Assembly: GCF_000430685.1 (NCBI RefSeq)
Contig: NZ_AUMM01000031.1
Coordinates: 1 to 48,229, forward strand
DNA length: 48,229 bases
Direction: 5' to 3'
DNA from: Tuberibacillus calidus DSM 17572
Lineage (GTDB): Bacteria > Bacillota > Bacilli > Bacillales > Sporolactobacillaceae
Shown: piece by piece, positions 33,549 through 43,708 of the stretch
Layout of the letters: each line of letters starts with the position of its first letter
How positions within the stretch are numbered: the stretch's first letter is position 1
Made by a program: the position numbers and the translations under genes
The notes under the pieces: model-generated
What the model was told of the DNA's origin: nothing
Databases searched by the model: none
What the model saw: only the letters and a program-made list of their open reading frames with translations

Positions 33549-36026
33549 ATGCAACAATTTACTCAGACGATTCAGCCCTCCATTATCAATGAACGGAAAA
33601 ACAAGGTTAGAAGGAGGAAGAAGCATCTTGCGGCCAAAGCCAAAAAGGTGACGTGGGGATTTGAAACATGGAGCGTTGCGATCGGCATCTTGCTTGGACG
33701 AGCTGTGATTTTGGCGGGCCTTTCCCCGTTCGGGATTCCTTATTTCGCCACAGTAGCCTTGATAAGGCCAAAGTGGAAAGTCGTTGCCTTTGCCAGCCTT
33801 ATAGCAGGTGGAGCGACCGTCTCTTTAAAACATGCTTTCTATATGTTTTTTGCCATCTCCGTCTATTCGCTTATTCGAGCCATCGCTGTTAAGCTCATCA
33901 AAAAGGATGAGGCGGTGGTTATGCCTTATGTGGTTTTGTGTTCGGGGATATTAAGCCGGATCGGCTATGACGCACTGATAGGGGAGGCAGTCGTATTAAC
34001 GAAATTATTTTTAGCATTGATTGAGGGCGGTTTGGCATTTTTGTTAACGCTTATTTTCCTTCAAAGCCTTCCTTTATTAGCCTCCGGGGTCAGGAAAAGA
34101 ACTTTAAAAAATGAGGAAATCGTTTGCATCATCATTTTACTCGCTTCCGTTTTGACAGGCACCATCGGTTGGTCGATGTATCACGTATCGGTGGAACATG
34201 TATTATCAAGATATTTTGTCATCGTTTTCGCTTATGTTGGAGGTGCGGCGATCGGCTCTACGGTCGGTGTCGTCATCGGCTTAATACTCGGACTAGCCCA
34301 CATTGACAGCCTTTATCAAATGAGCCTCTTGGCGTTTTCCGGTTTACTTAGCGGTTTGTTAAAAGAAGGCAAGAAGTTCGGCGTCGCCTTAGGATTAATT
34401 GTTGGAACATTATTGATCGGTTTATATGGCCAAGGGTATGGGGCGGTGTTTAACACATTGGAGGAATCGCTGTTAGCCATAATGCTTTTTTTCCTGACAC
34501 CGAAAAAGCCTTTTAATAAAATCGAGTCTTTTATACCCGGCACACAGGAATATCATCGCCAGGAGCAACAATATGTTAAAAAAATACGCGATGTGACAGC
34601 AAAACGCGTGGAACAGTTTTCAAGTCTTTTCCAAACGTTATCCTCCACTTTTGCCCGTCCGTTTGCCGGTGACGAGGAGGACCATGCCGAGAAGGAAATG
34701 GACTTATTTTTAAGCAAAGTGACGGAAAATACTTGCCAGCGCTGTTTCTTAAAGGAGAGTTGCTGGGTAAGAAATTTTGACAAAACCTATGCTCTAATGA
34801 CGGAAATCATGCATGAGACGGGTGACAAACCGGTGATTCAATCCCCGTCATTGAATCGCGAATGGAAAAATCATTGCGTCAAAGCGGACAAGGTCGTAAA
34901 AGCCATTCATGAGTTGCGCCACAATTATTTTGAAGAACTAAGGCTGAGAAGAAAGATGCGTGAAAGTCATAAACTCGTTGCCGATCAACTTCTGGGTGTT
35001 TCGCGGGTTATGGGTGATTTTGCGAAAGAAATACAGCGGGAAAAGGAAAACCATCAACAGCAGGAAGAACAAATTTTATATAAATTACAAGAGATTGGTT
35101 TAGATGTTGAAAACGTTGATATTTACAATCTGACAGAGGGATCTGTTGATATCGATATGACGATCCCGGCGGATTATCACAGTGAATGTGAAAAAATCAT
35201 CGCCCCTATTCTATCGGACATTTTAGGTGAGACGATTGTCGTCCAAAAGCATGTTGATCCGGTCGTTCCGAATGGATATGGACAAGTCACATTCGGGTCA
35301 GCGAAAGCGTATGTCGTGACAACCGGTGTTGCTTATACAGCTCAAGGCGGCGGATGGGTCTCCGGTGATAATTACGATATGTTCGAGTTAGGCAGCGGGA
35401 AATATGCCATTGCCATTAGTGACGGTATGGGAAACGGGGAAAGAGCGTATCACGAAAGCAAAGAAACACTGAAATTGTTGTCCAAGGTTTTAAAATCGGG
35501 CATCGATGAAACGATTGCGATCAAGTCGATTAATTCCATTCTTGCCCTAAGGTCGACCGAGGAAATTTTCTCAACCCTCGATTTGGCCATGATTGACTTA
35601 CAAAATGCGAAGGCGCGCTTTTTAAAGATTGGTTCCAATCCGAGTTATATAAAGAGAGGGGATAAAATTATCCGAGTTGAGGCAAGTAATTTGCCGATGG
35701 GGATTATCCAAGACTTCGATGTGGACGTAGTCAGCGAGCAGTTAAAGGCGAATGATCTTTTAGTGATGATGAGCGATGGGATCTTTGATGCGCCGAAGAA
35801 TGTCGGAAATCCGGATGCGTGGTTAAAGAGAAAAATCTTGGAGATGGAAACGGATGACCCACAGGAGTTTGCGGATCTTTTGCTTGAAGAAGTCATTCGC
35901 ACGGCTGGAGGTGTCATCAGCGACGATATGACGGTAGTCGTTTCAAAAATCTGCCATCATACACCAAAATGGGCCTCTATTCCAACCTATACACGGAGGG
36001 AAAAGTTATTCAGAAAAGCCCAATAA
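33549..36026 (+). CDS. spoIIE: Stage II sporulation protein E phosphatase
   Basis: SpoIIE is a membrane-bound PP2C phosphatase that moves to the polar septum and dephosphorylates SpoIIAA, which releases sigma-F in the forespore. The 825-residue protein has a basic N-terminus, about ten membrane helices (roughly 40-325), a central oligomerisation region with the cysteines of NTCQRCFLKESCW, and a C-terminal PP2C domain (about 590-815) with IAISDGMGNGERA and LLVMMSDGIFDAP. The frame opens at GTG 33537, but GGGTGGTG lies over it, so ATG 33549 is used. The length is close to the B. subtilis 827. Confidence 0.96.
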   Translation: MQQFTQTIQPSIINERKNKVRRRKKHLAAKAKKVTWGFETWSVAIGILLGRAVILAGLSPFGIPYFATVALIRPKWKVVAFASLIAGGATVSLKHAFYMFFAISVYSLIRAIAVKLIKKDEAVVMPYVVLCSGILSRIGYDALIGEAVVLTKLFLALIEGGLAFLLTLIFLQSLPLLASGVRKRTLKNEEIVCIIILLASVLTGTIGWSMYHVSVEHVLSRYFVIVFAYVGGAAIGSTVGVVIGLILGLAHIDSLYQMSLLAFSGLLSGLLKEGKKFGVALGLIVGTLLIGLYGQGYGAVFNTLEESLLAIMLFFLTPKKPFNKIESFIPGTQEYHRQEQQYVKKIRDVTAKRVEQFSSLFQTLSSTFARPFAGDEEDHAEKEMDLFLSKVTENTCQRCFLKESCWVRNFDKTYALMTEIMHETGDKPVIQSPSLNREWKNHCVKADKVVKAIHELRHNYFEELRLRRKMRESHKLVADQLLGVSRVMGDFAKEIQREKENHQQQEEQILYKLQEIGLDVENVDIYNLTEGSVDIDMTIPADYHSECEKIIAPILSDILGETIVVQKHVDPVVPNGYGQVTFGSAKAYVVTTGVAYTAQGGGWVSGDNYDMFELGSGKYAIAISDGMGNGERAYHESKETLKLLSKVLKSGIDETIAIKSINSILALRSTEEIFSTLDLAMIDLQNAKARFLKIGSNPSYIKRGDKIIRVEASNLPMGIIQDFDVDVVSEQLKANDLLVMMSDGIFDAPKNVGNPDAWLKRKILEMETDDPQEFADLLLEEVIRTAGGVISDDMTVVVSKICHHTPKWASIPTYTRREKLFRKAQ

Positions 36027-36080
36027 TTTTTAGTATAAATGCCTCTCTTGTTGTCGATGATGGTAAGAGAGGTGAGGAAG

Positions 36081-36815
36081 ATGAGTAAAGGGACGATCCG
36101 ACAAATTTTACTAATCACCGATGGCTGTTCGAATCAAGGGGAAGACCCTGTTGCAATGGCAGCTTTGGCCAAAGAGCAAGGCATCGTCGTGAATGTCATT
36201 GGCGTGGTCGGCAATGAAGAATCGGCTACTCGAGGCATTCAAGAAGTTGAAGACATTGCCATGGCCGGTGGGGGCATCAGTCAAGTCGTAAAGGCGAAGC
36301 AGCTTTCGCAAACCGTGCAAATGGTCACACGTAAAGCGATGACACAAACGATTAAAGGTGTGATCAATCAGGAGTTGCGGCAAATTTTAGGCGATAAGGA
36401 GACGATTGAGGATTTACCGCCTGAAAAACGTGGCGAAGTAATGGAAGTGGTCGACGAATTAGGTGAAACAGTGGATTTGGAAGTGTGCATTCTCGTGGAT
36501 ACAAGTGCGAGCATGGCGTCCAAATTGCCGACGGTTCAAGAAGCGTTATTGGACTTATCCGTCAGCCTAACTTCTCGCATAGGCGGAAATCAATTTTGCC
36601 TTTATACATTTCCCGGGAAAAGACGACCGATTGAAAAAGTGCTGACGTGGACTCCAAAAATCCAATCTATTCACAGCGCGTTTTCAAAACTGGGTTCGGG
36701 CGGTGTCACACCGACGGGGCCGGCGATCCGGGAAGCGATTGGCAGCTTTCTGAATTTGCCAAGGAGGCGGATGATTGAGCATGCCGACACATATATCGAA
36801 GAATCGGGATTTTAA
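36081..36815 (+). CDS. yabS: VWA-domain protein YabS
   Basis: This 244-residue protein has von Willebrand factor A features. A metal-site DxSxS motif lies in the middle (DTSAS, 140-144) with a following GVTPTGPAI threonine (near 210). The LLITDG motif that normally comes last in a VWA fold lies at the very N-terminus (10-15). The order looks permuted, as it also does in the B. subtilis protein as I recall it. Function is unknown. AGAGGTGAGG before ATG 36081 sets the start. It overlaps the kinase gene yabT by 41 bp, so the two may act together. Confidence 0.87.
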   Translation: MSKGTIRQILLITDGCSNQGEDPVAMAALAKEQGIVVNVIGVVGNEESATRGIQEVEDIAMAGGGISQVVKAKQLSQTVQMVTRKAMTQTIKGVINQELRQILGDKETIEDLPPEKRGEVMEVVDELGETVDLEVCILVDTSASMASKLPTVQEALLDLSVSLTSRIGGNQFCLYTFPGKRRPIEKVLTWTPKIQSIHSAFSKLGSGGVTPTGPAIREAIGSFLNLPRRRMIEHADTYIEESGF

Positions 36816-37725
36816 TATTTCACCAGGTGTGATCATTACAGGAAAATGGCACAAAAAACAGTATCAAATCATTAAACCGTTGGGCTTCGGCGCACAAGGC
36901 AGTGTGTTTTTGGCACATTCAGAATACGGACGGGTCGCGTTAAAGTTTTCATGGGACAATGCCAATATTACTTCAGAAGTGAACGTTTTAAAGAAATTTG
37001 CAAAGGTCCAGGGAAGCGCCCTTGGGCCTTCTTTATATGATGTGGATGATTGGGTCACGCATCGAGGAACGTATTCGTTTTATGCCATGGAGTTTATTGT
37101 TGGCACACCGTTTCTGGAATGCCTGCGCGTTCGCGGGTTTGAATGGGCGTCCGTTTTTATGTTGCAACTTTTAAAGGATTTGGAACGACTTCACCGTGAA
37201 GGATTTGTCTTCGGTGATTTGAAACCAGAAAATTTGATTGTCACAGGGCCGCCGCTAAAAATTCGTTGGCTCGATGTTGGCGGAATTACTGAGATGGGGC
37301 GTTCCGTTAAGGAATACACTGAGTTTTATGACCGCGGGTATTGGGGAATGGGGTCGAGAAAAGCTGATCCCGCATATGATTTGTTCGCAGCAGCGATGTT
37401 GATGCTGCATGCCGCCGATTTTCGCCGATTTGAAAAGGGAAACAATCCGGAAAAACAATTAATGACGAAGGTAAACGATCATCCGTTGCTCAAACCATTT
37501 GCCCCAGTCCTAACAAAAGCGTTAAAAGGCCAATATAAAGATGCGCGCACCATGCGTGATGAATGGTTAGCGATAACACGTGAAACCATAATAGATGTTG
37601 ATCGTAATACTAATAGGAGTACCAGAACCCGTATGAGAAAGAAGAAGGAATGGAAAGGAACTTTCATTTTGGCATTAGCGATCTTTTTTGCTTACTTCAT
37701 CTACGTCACGTTTTTTGTGATGTAG
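36775..37725 (+). CDS. yabT: Membrane-anchored Ser/Thr protein kinase YabT
   Basis: This Hanks-type kinase has 316 residues. In B. subtilis YabT acts during sporulation, binds DNA and phosphorylates RecA. Visible parts: glycine loop LGFGAQGSV (36-44), ATP lysine in VALKF (Lys57), Glu68, and the catalytic loop FGDLKPEN (Asp148, Lys150, Asn153). The magnesium motif reads DVGG (167-170) instead of DFG. A C-terminal membrane helix (about 296-315) replaces any extracellular PASTA region. The ribosome site AAGGAGG (36761-36767) suits TTG 36775 best; ATG 36781 is the alternative. Confidence 0.9.
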   Translation: MSMPTHISKNRDFNISPGVIITGKWHKKQYQIIKPLGFGAQGSVFLAHSEYGRVALKFSWDNANITSEVNVLKKFAKVQGSALGPSLYDVDDWVTHRGTYSFYAMEFIVGTPFLECLRVRGFEWASVFMLQLLKDLERLHREGFVFGDLKPENLIVTGPPLKIRWLDVGGITEMGRSVKEYTEFYDRGYWGMGSRKADPAYDLFAAAMLMLHAADFRRFEKGNNPEKQLMTKVNDHPLLKPFAPVLTKALKGQYKDARTMRDEWLAITRETIIDVDRNTNRSTRTRMRKKKEWKGTFILALAIFFAYFIYVTFFVM

Positions 37726-37741
37726 ACGGGAGGTGTTATGT

Positions 37742-37770
37742 TTGACACCCGGGGGACGTTTTTCTATTCT
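37742..37770 (+). promoter_or_regulatory. tilS sigma-A promoter
   Basis: TTGACA (37742-37747), a 17-bp spacer and TATTCT (37765-37770) lie 47 bp before tilS. Confidence 0.75.
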
Positions 37771-37817
37771 ACTACTAATGAGGTCGTTCGGAAATTGAAA
37801 GAAAAGGTGAAGCCGAC

Positions 37818-39263
37818 ATGGATGACCGGGTGGATCAATTTATTAAACGTCATCGGCTGATTCCGCAAGGGGCTGTGATCGTCGTCGGGGTTTCAGGTGG
37901 ACCGGATTCTATGGCGCTTTTACATTATTTGTATAAGCGAAAGGCACTCTGGAAGCTGGAAATCATCGCTTGTACCATTGACCATCAACTTAGAGGTGAT
38001 GACTCCAAGGAGGATGCGGCGTATGTTGCCCGCTATTGCCGGAAACGAGGCATTCCTTGTGAAATGCGGTCCGTCGATGTACCAGGTTTTCGTAAAAAAA
38101 ATAAGTTGGGCATCGAAGAAGCGGCGCGAATTTTGCGGTACCGCGTATTTGAAGATGTGATGATAAAACACGAGGCGAATCTTTTGGCCCTTGCCCATCA
38201 TGGTGATGATCAAATAGAAACAATGCTTATGCGGCAAGTTCGCGGAAGTTTTGGGCTTTCTAAAGCTGGCATACCCGTACGGCGTCCGTTTGCCGGAGGC
38301 GAGCTGATCCGTCCATTTCTTACTGTTTCCAAAGAAGAAATTGAAAATTATTGTCAGACCCACGGCATCGAGGTCCGACGGGATCCGACGAATGCGTCAG
38401 AGGCACATACAAGGAATCGCTTTCGCCATCATGTGCTCCCTTTCTTAAAAAAGGAAAACCCGAAAGTCCATCTCCGTTTTCAACAGGACAGTGAATTGAT
38501 GACCGATGATTATACTTTTTTAGATGATTTGGCACGAGAGGCTTTGCCGAAAATTGTTGAAGAAAAAACGACAAATGCCTTCTGCCTATCCATTAACCGC
38601 TTGAAGGCGGCCCCTGTTCCTTTACAACGAAGAATGATTCATCTAATATTAAACTATCTTAATAATAATGATCACCAACCGGCACCCTTTGAATTTGTAC
38701 ATATTGAATCTATATTGCGATGGCTGGACGGAAAAAGTGCTTCGGGGAGATTGGATTTACCTCACCGCATTGTGGTTGAACGGTCTTATGATCAATGTTG
38801 GTTGAAAAAGGGAATGAGAGAAGCGACATCTGCTTATGAGGTGCCTCTAACCATTCCTGGACTTACGACATTTCCGTCAGGACAAATCCAAGCCGACGTC
38901 CGCCATACATATTCCGGGGTGGTTCGCGGACCACAATATTTTATTTGCGATTATGATAAAGCCATTTTTCCGTTAATGGTTCGAAGTCGAAAACCGGGCG
39001 ACCGTTTTCATCCAGCAGGACTTGTTGGAACAAAAAAGTTAAAAAAGTTATTTATTGATCAGAAAATTCCCCGGGAATTAAGGGACGCATGGCCTGTTGT
39101 CATTGATGGGAACGGAGATATTCTTTGGGTACCTCTGTTAGCACACGGGGCATGCAGCATCCGACCGGAGACATCGCGTTTTTTATGCTTGGCCTTTGAG
39201 CCAACAGACAACTTCAGGAGGATTTGTAATGAAGGAAGATTTACAGGAGATACTGATTACTGA
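37818..39263 (+). CDS. tilS: tRNA(Ile)-lysidine synthase
   Basis: TilS changes C34 of the CAU-anticodon tRNA-Ile to lysidine, which makes it read AUA and accept isoleucine. The PP-loop SGGPDS (26-31) binds ATP. The conserved [13 protein letters not shown] and the C-terminal domain ([20 protein letters not shown] near 400) are in place. The length of 481 aa is normal. The start is ATG 37818 after AAAAGGTG. It has its own promoter and overlaps hpt by 35 bp, an old and widespread gene pair. Confidence 0.95.
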   Translation: MDDRVDQFIKRHRLIPQGAVIVVGVSGGPDSMALLHYLYKRKALWKLEIIACTIDHQLRGDDSKEDAAYVARYCRKRGIPCEMRSVDVPGFRKKNKLGIEEAARILRYRVFEDVMIKHEANLLALAHHGDDQIETMLMRQVRGSFGLSKAGIPVRRPFAGGELIRPFLTVSKEEIENYCQTHGIEVRRDPTNASEAHTRNRFRHHVLPFLKKENPKVHLRFQQDSELMTDDYTFLDDLAREALPKIVEEKTTNAFCLSINRLKAAPVPLQRRMIHLILNYLNNNDHQPAPFEFVHIESILRWLDGKSASGRLDLPHRIVVERSYDQCWLKKGMREATSAYEVPLTIPGLTTFPSGQIQADVRHTYSGVVRGPQYFICDYDKAIFPLMVRSRKPGDRFHPAGLVGTKKLKKLFIDQKIPRELRDAWPVVIDGNGDILWVPLLAHGACSIRPETSRFLCLAFEPTDNFRRICNEGRFTGDTDY

Positions 39264-39768
39264 AGAGGAAATTCAAGCCAAGGTAAAGGAATTAGGGGAA
39301 AAACTTTCGGTGGAATACGAAGGGCGATTCCCATTAGTTGTCGGTGTTTTAAAAGGCGCCTTGCCCTTTTTGGCCGACTTAATTAAACGCATCACCGTCC
39401 ATGTGGAAATTGATTTTATGGACGTCTCGAGTTATGGTAATTCCACCGTTTCCTCTGGTGAAGTGAAAATCATTAAGGATTTAAACACCTCTGTTGAAAA
39501 CCGTGACATTTTAATTGTGGAAGACATTATTGATAGTGGATTAACGTTAAGTTATCTTGTCGATCTGTTCAGGTATCGCCGCGCTAAGTCCATCAAAATT
39601 GTAACATTACTGGATAAGCCAAGCGGCAGAAAAGTGGACCTTGTTCCCGACATGGCCGGGTTTACTGTTCCAGATGCCTTTCTGGTCGGTTACGGGTTAG
39701 ACTATGCTGAAAAATACCGCAATCTCCCGTGCATCGGCATTTTGAAACCCGAAATTTACAAGAGGTAA
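39229..39768 (+). CDS. hpt: Hypoxanthine-guanine phosphoribosyltransferase
   Basis: Hpt salvages hypoxanthine and guanine with PRPP to form IMP and GMP. The PRPP motif [13 protein letters not shown] is at 95-107, with [16 protein letters not shown] near 36-52 and the base-binding region DFMDVSSYG at 62-70. The length is 179 aa from ATG 39229, 7 nt after CAGGAGG inside tilS; the frame is open 11 codons further upstream without a ribosome site. In B. subtilis Hpt also works with TilS to activate ftsH, the next gene. Confidence 0.95.
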   Translation: MKEDLQEILITEEEIQAKVKELGEKLSVEYEGRFPLVVGVLKGALPFLADLIKRITVHVEIDFMDVSSYGNSTVSSGEVKIIKDLNTSVENRDILIVEDIIDSGLTLSYLVDLFRYRRAKSIKIVTLLDKPSGRKVDLVPDMAGFTVPDAFLVGYGLDYAEKYRNLPCIGILKPEIYKR

Positions 39769-39772
39769 TTTC

Positions 39773-39802
39773 TTGTGACGGGGAAATGGGGTATGGTACT
39801 AT
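39773..39802 (+). promoter_or_regulatory. ftsH sigma-A promoter
   Basis: TTGTGA (39773-39778), an 18-bp spacer and TACTAT (39797-39802), preceded by TG at 39794-39795 (extended -10), lie before ftsH. Confidence 0.65.
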
Positions 39803-39839
39803 TAACTATGGTTCCCTTGAATGCGGGAGGAGGTAAGGG

Positions 39840-41846
39840 ATGAGTCGAATTTTTCGCAACACCATCATCTATTTACTCATTTTTCTTGTGATTATAGGTA
39901 TTGTCAGCTTCTTTAATAATTCGAATAAAGAAGTCCGCCCACTGACATACAGTCAATTTCAAACCTATTTAAATGAAAACCAAATCAGGAATTTAACGTT
40001 ACAGCCGGAAGGCGGCATGTATGTTGGCCGCGGCCAGCTGAAATCATATGACGCAAACACAACATTTAAAACATATATTCCAGATAATGAAAAGGCCATT
40101 GACCAAATAAATGCCAAAGTTGATGCGACCCAAATCACTTACAAGGCAGCCGAACAAACAAACGGATGGGTGAGCTTTTTTGTTCAAGTCATTCCGTTTG
40201 TGATTATTTTCATTTTGTTTTTTATTTTAATTAATCAAGCGCAAGGCGGCGGCAGCCGGGTCATGAACTTTGGTAAAAGTAAAGCTCGTCTTTATTCAGA
40301 GGATAAAAAGAAAGTCAAGTTTAAGGACGTAGCCGGTGCCGATGAAGAAAAACAAGAGCTTATTGAAATCGTTGAGTTTTTGAAAGACCCAAGGAAATTT
40401 GCAGCACTTGGAGCTCGCATCCCTAAAGGGGTTCTCCTCGTTGGCCCTCCGGGTACTGGTAAAACGTTACTGGCCCGAGCGGTTGCGGGGGAAGCAGATG
40501 TTGCCTTTTTTTCGATCAGCGGTTCCGATTTTGTCGAAATGTTTGTTGGGGTCGGTGCTTCTAGGGTACGTGACCTGTTTGAAAACGCAAAGAAAAATGC
40601 CCCGTGTATTATTTTTATTGATGAAATCGACGCCGTCGGCCGTCAGCGTGGTGCCGGGCTTGGCGGCGGCCATGATGAACGCGAACAAACTTTAAACCAG
40701 TTGCTCGTTGAAATGGACGGTTTCGGTGCCAATGAAAACATTATTATTATTGCGGCCACAAACCGCCCAGACATTTTGGACCCTGCGCTTTTGCGTCCAG
40801 GCCGTTTTGACCGGCAAATTCCGGTTAACCGTCCGGACGTCACCGGACGTGAAGCTGTACTGAAGGTTCATGCACGCAATAAACCGCTTGCTCAGGATGT
40901 TGATCTTGCTACCGTTGCCCGATTGACACCGGGATTTTCGGGAGCTGACTTAGAGAACTTGCTCAATGAAGCGGCATTGGTTGCGGCTCGTCAAAACAAA
41001 AAAGTCATTGATATGGAAGACATCGATGAAGCGATCGAGCGCGTCATCGCCGGTCCAGCGAAGAAAAGCCGTGTCATATCTGAAAAAGAACGCAAAATTG
41101 TCGCTTATCACGAATCCGGTCACACCATTATCGGTTTAACATTGACGAGTGCGGAAACAATCCATAAAGTCACCGTCGTACCTCGCGGGCAGGCAGGCGG
41201 CTATGCCGTTCAGCTCCCTAAAGAGGACCGCTATTTCTTAACCAAACCGGAATTGGAAGAAAAAATTATCGGTCTTCTTGGCGGGCGCGTTGCCGAAGAA
41301 ATCGTGTTTGGTGAAGTCAGCACCGGCGCATCGAATGACTTTGAACGGGCGACCAACTTGGCAAGGCGAATGGTAACGGAATTCGGTATGAGTGAAAAAC
41401 TTGGTCCGATGCAATTCGGTCAAAGTCACGGGCAAGTCTTCCTCGGCCGCGACATTCAAAATGAACCGAATTACAGCGATGCCATTGCTTATGAAATTGA
41501 CACCGAAATTCAACGCATTATCAAAGAATGCTACGAACGGTGTAAACAAATTCTGACCGAAAAACGGGATCAATTGGAGCTTGTTGCCCAAACCTTATTA
41601 AAAGTTGAAACGCTTGAAGCAGATCAAATTAAAGCGTTAATTGAAACTGGTGAACTGATTGAACCGAAATCTGTCCGCAGAAAGAAAGAAAAAGAAGGTC
41701 AGGTTAAAATAAATATTAAATCCGAAAAATCTGCCGAAAATAAAACATCGGAGGCAAAGGATGACGATCATTCCGTAAAAACGGATAATGTAAATACGGA
41801 TGTAAAAAATCGTCCGACTGATCCGCCTTCGCCCGCGGATCAGTAA
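39840..41846 (+). CDS. ftsH: ATP-dependent zinc metalloprotease FtsH
   Basis: FtsH is a membrane-anchored AAA+ protease that removes damaged membrane proteins and regulators. Two membrane helices (about 9-25 and 112-132) flank an outer domain. The AAA module has Walker A GPPGTGKT (202-209), Walker B IIFIDEID (257-264) and the second region of homology [20 protein letters not shown]. The zinc site is HESGH (424-428) with the later [16 protein letters not shown] region. The 668 residues exceed the B. subtilis 637; the extra length is a charged, low-complexity C-terminal tail from about 615. The start is ATG 39840. Confidence 0.97.
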   Translation: MSRIFRNTIIYLLIFLVIIGIVSFFNNSNKEVRPLTYSQFQTYLNENQIRNLTLQPEGGMYVGRGQLKSYDANTTFKTYIPDNEKAIDQINAKVDATQITYKAAEQTNGWVSFFVQVIPFVIIFILFFILINQAQGGGSRVMNFGKSKARLYSEDKKKVKFKDVAGADEEKQELIEIVEFLKDPRKFAALGARIPKGVLLVGPPGTGKTLLARAVAGEADVAFFSISGSDFVEMFVGVGASRVRDLFENAKKNAPCIIFIDEIDAVGRQRGAGLGGGHDEREQTLNQLLVEMDGFGANENIIIIAATNRPDILDPALLRPGRFDRQIPVNRPDVTGREAVLKVHARNKPLAQDVDLATVARLTPGFSGADLENLLNEAALVAARQNKKVIDMEDIDEAIERVIAGPAKKSRVISEKERKIVAYHESGHTIIGLTLTSAETIHKVTVVPRGQAGGYAVQLPKEDRYFLTKPELEEKIIGLLGGRVAEEIVFGEVSTGASNDFERATNLARRMVTEFGMSEKLGPMQFGQSHGQVFLGRDIQNEPNYSDAIAYEIDTEIQRIIKECYERCKQILTEKRDQLELVAQTLLKVETLEADQIKALIETGELIEPKSVRRKKEKEGQVKINIKSEKSAENKTSEAKDDDHSVKTDNVNTDVKNRPTDPPSPADQ

Positions 41847-41851
41847 CAGTC

Positions 41852-41880
41852 AAGACCCCCTTTTTGGGGGTTTTGTTTTT
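41852..41880 (+). terminator. ftsH terminator
   Basis: The stem ACCCCC / GGGGGT with a TTTTT loop is followed by TTTGTTTTT. Confidence 0.88.
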
Positions 41881-41906
41881 ATACTTGTAAGAAAGGATAT
41901 CAGTCC

Positions 41907-41937
41907 TTGCTTTTTGGTCGAAGATTTATGTTAAGAT
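41907..41937 (+). promoter_or_regulatory. Possible coaX promoter
   Basis: TTGCTT (41907-41912), a 19-bp spacer and TAAGAT (41932-41937) form a weak sigma-A match upstream of coaX. Confidence 0.35.
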
Positions 41938-41977
41938 AAAAGCACTTGAGTAAAATGCGTGAGGTCGGTGGATGTCG

Positions 41978-42745
41978 ATGATTTTTGTATGCGATGTAGG
42001 GAATACCAATATTGTCTGGGGCGTTTTTGATGGAGAAGCCCTTAAATATCATTGGAGAGTGGCAACGAATCGAGAACGTACAGAAGATGAGATGGCGATG
42101 CTGGTAAAGAGCCTTCTTACCCAAGCAGACCTCGATTTTACGGATTTTGAAGGGATTATCATATCATCCGTCGTCCCATCAATTATGGTTACTTTAGAAA
42201 GAATGTGCGTGAAATATTTTCATTTAAAACCACTCATCGTCGGTCCGGGCGTCAAAACGGGATTGAATCTTAAGGTGGATAACGCTAAAGAAATCGGTGC
42301 CGACCGAATCGTCAACGCCGTTGCGGGCATCCACTTTTATCAAGCGCCATTAATTATTGTGGATTTCGGAACGGCAACCACCTTTTGTTATATAGATGAA
42401 AAAGGCAGCTATCTTGGTGGAGCGATTGCACCTGGACTTACCATTTCCACTGAAGCGTTGTTTGAACAAGCATCGAAACTCCCGCGCATTGAAATTTCAC
42501 GCCCCGAACATGTTGTGGGGCGCAACACCGTCAGTGCGATGCAATCAGGGATTGTTTTCGGTTATGTTGGGCTTGTTGAGGGCATCGTAAAGAGGATGCA
42601 TAAGGAGCGCGGCCCCGCGACGGTTATTGCCACCGGGGATTTAGCCTCTCTAATCGCAAAAGAAACGACGGCATTTGACCACGTCGATCCATTTTTAACG
42701 CTGAAAGGTCTTTATCTCATATACAAACGGAATATCACCGATTAA
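41978..42745 (+). CDS. coaX: Type III pantothenate kinase
   Basis: CoaX phosphorylates pantothenate, the first step of coenzyme A synthesis, and is insensitive to CoA feedback. It belongs to the ASKHA fold: the phosphate loop [17 protein letters not shown] is at the N-terminus, [11 protein letters not shown] near 107-117, and DFGTATTF follows at about 130. The length of 255 aa is normal. ATG 41972 and ATG 41978 are both possible; the latter aligns with the B. subtilis start. It is followed by hslO after 8 bp. Confidence 0.94.
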   Translation: MIFVCDVGNTNIVWGVFDGEALKYHWRVATNRERTEDEMAMLVKSLLTQADLDFTDFEGIIISSVVPSIMVTLERMCVKYFHLKPLIVGPGVKTGLNLKVDNAKEIGADRIVNAVAGIHFYQAPLIIVDFGTATTFCYIDEKGSYLGGAIAPGLTISTEALFEQASKLPRIEISRPEHVVGRNTVSAMQSGIVFGYVGLVEGIVKRMHKERGPATVIATGDLASLIAKETTAFDHVDPFLTLKGLYLIYKRNITD

Positions 42746-42753
42746 GGAGTGAA

Positions 42754-43638
42754 ATGGCGTTGACCGATTATCTCATTAAAGCTTTGGCCATGGATGGCCA
42801 TGTAAGAGCGATGGCTGTTCGAACAACGGAGATGGTCTCCGAAGTGCAAAAACGCCATGATGTTTGGCCCACTGCTTCTGCTGCTCTTGGAAGAACCATG
42901 ACTGCAGCCACCATGCTTGCCTGTCAATTAAAAGGCGATGATAAGTTAACTGTAACCGTTGAAGGGGGCGGTCCCATCGGTGCGATCATCGTCGATGCTA
43001 ATGCAAAAGGTGAAACGAGAGGTTATGTGACAAACCCTCATGTTCATTTTGAATTAAATGCTAAAGGTAAATTGGATGTTTCCCGAGCCGTTGGGACCAC
43101 GGGGCAATTAAGTGTTGTGAAAGATCTTGGCCTTAAAGATAATTTTGTCGGGCGCGTGCCCATTGTCTCCGGCGAAATCGGTGATGATTTTACGTATTAT
43201 CTCGCCCGTTCGGAACAAATTCCATCGGCGGTTGGCGTGGGTGTTTTAGTCAACCCGGATTATTCGATAAAGGCTTCCGGGGGATTTTTATTGCAACTTT
43301 TACCGGGAGCGCCAAGTGAACTCATTGACATGCTTGAGAAACGGCTAAAGGAAATCCCGATGGTTTCTCAGATGATTGATCGCGGCGATACGCCGGAAGA
43401 TATGCTGGTAGAAATTTTCGGGGAAAATGTGAAAATCATTGATCGCATGCCCGTTCAATTTAAATGCGCATGTTCCCGTGAACGCATTGAAAACAGCTTG
43501 GTTGGTCTTGGGAAAGAGGAATTAAAGGCCATGATCGAAGAGGATCATGGAGCGGAAGTAACCTGTCATTTTTGCAATGAAATTTATCGTTTTACTGAAG
43601 AGGATTTAAAAGCGATTTATGACAACATGGATGACTAA
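42754..43638 (+). CDS. hslO: Hsp33 redox-regulated chaperone
   Basis: Hsp33 is a holdase switched on by oxidation. The 294-residue protein keeps the C-terminal zinc-redox switch: a CAC pair ([14 protein letters not shown]) and a CHFC pair ([11 protein letters not shown]). The N-terminal chaperone domain has [16 protein letters not shown] and [18 protein letters not shown]. The start ATG 42754 follows TAAGGAG closely; TTG 42760, two codons later, is possible. In B. subtilis cysK and the pab genes follow, but here folP is next. Confidence 0.95.
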   Translation: MALTDYLIKALAMDGHVRAMAVRTTEMVSEVQKRHDVWPTASAALGRTMTAATMLACQLKGDDKLTVTVEGGGPIGAIIVDANAKGETRGYVTNPHVHFELNAKGKLDVSRAVGTTGQLSVVKDLGLKDNFVGRVPIVSGEIGDDFTYYLARSEQIPSAVGVGVLVNPDYSIKASGGFLLQLLPGAPSELIDMLEKRLKEIPMVSQMIDRGDTPEDMLVEIFGENVKIIDRMPVQFKCACSRERIENSLVGLGKEELKAMIEEDHGAEVTCHFCNEIYRFTEEDLKAIYDNMDD

Positions 43639-43665
43639 AGGCCAAAACCTTTTTTCATCCAGATT

Positions 43666-43674
43666 TGTTATACT
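43666..43674 (+). promoter_or_regulatory. folP extended -10 promoter
   Basis: TGTTATACT is an extended -10, 35 bp before folP. No clear -35 is seen. Its presence suggests that the folate genes here form a transcription unit separate from hslO. Confidence 0.55.
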
Positions 43675-43708
43675 ATAAATACAATGTTCAAACCGGGAGA
43701 GAGCTAAA

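Noticed and set aside
37738-37860. 40-codon frame with a GGGAGGT site between yabT and tilS
   Set aside because: It overlaps the tilS promoter and the start of tilS, the ribosome site is only 3 nt from the ATG, and the peptide has no recognisable features.
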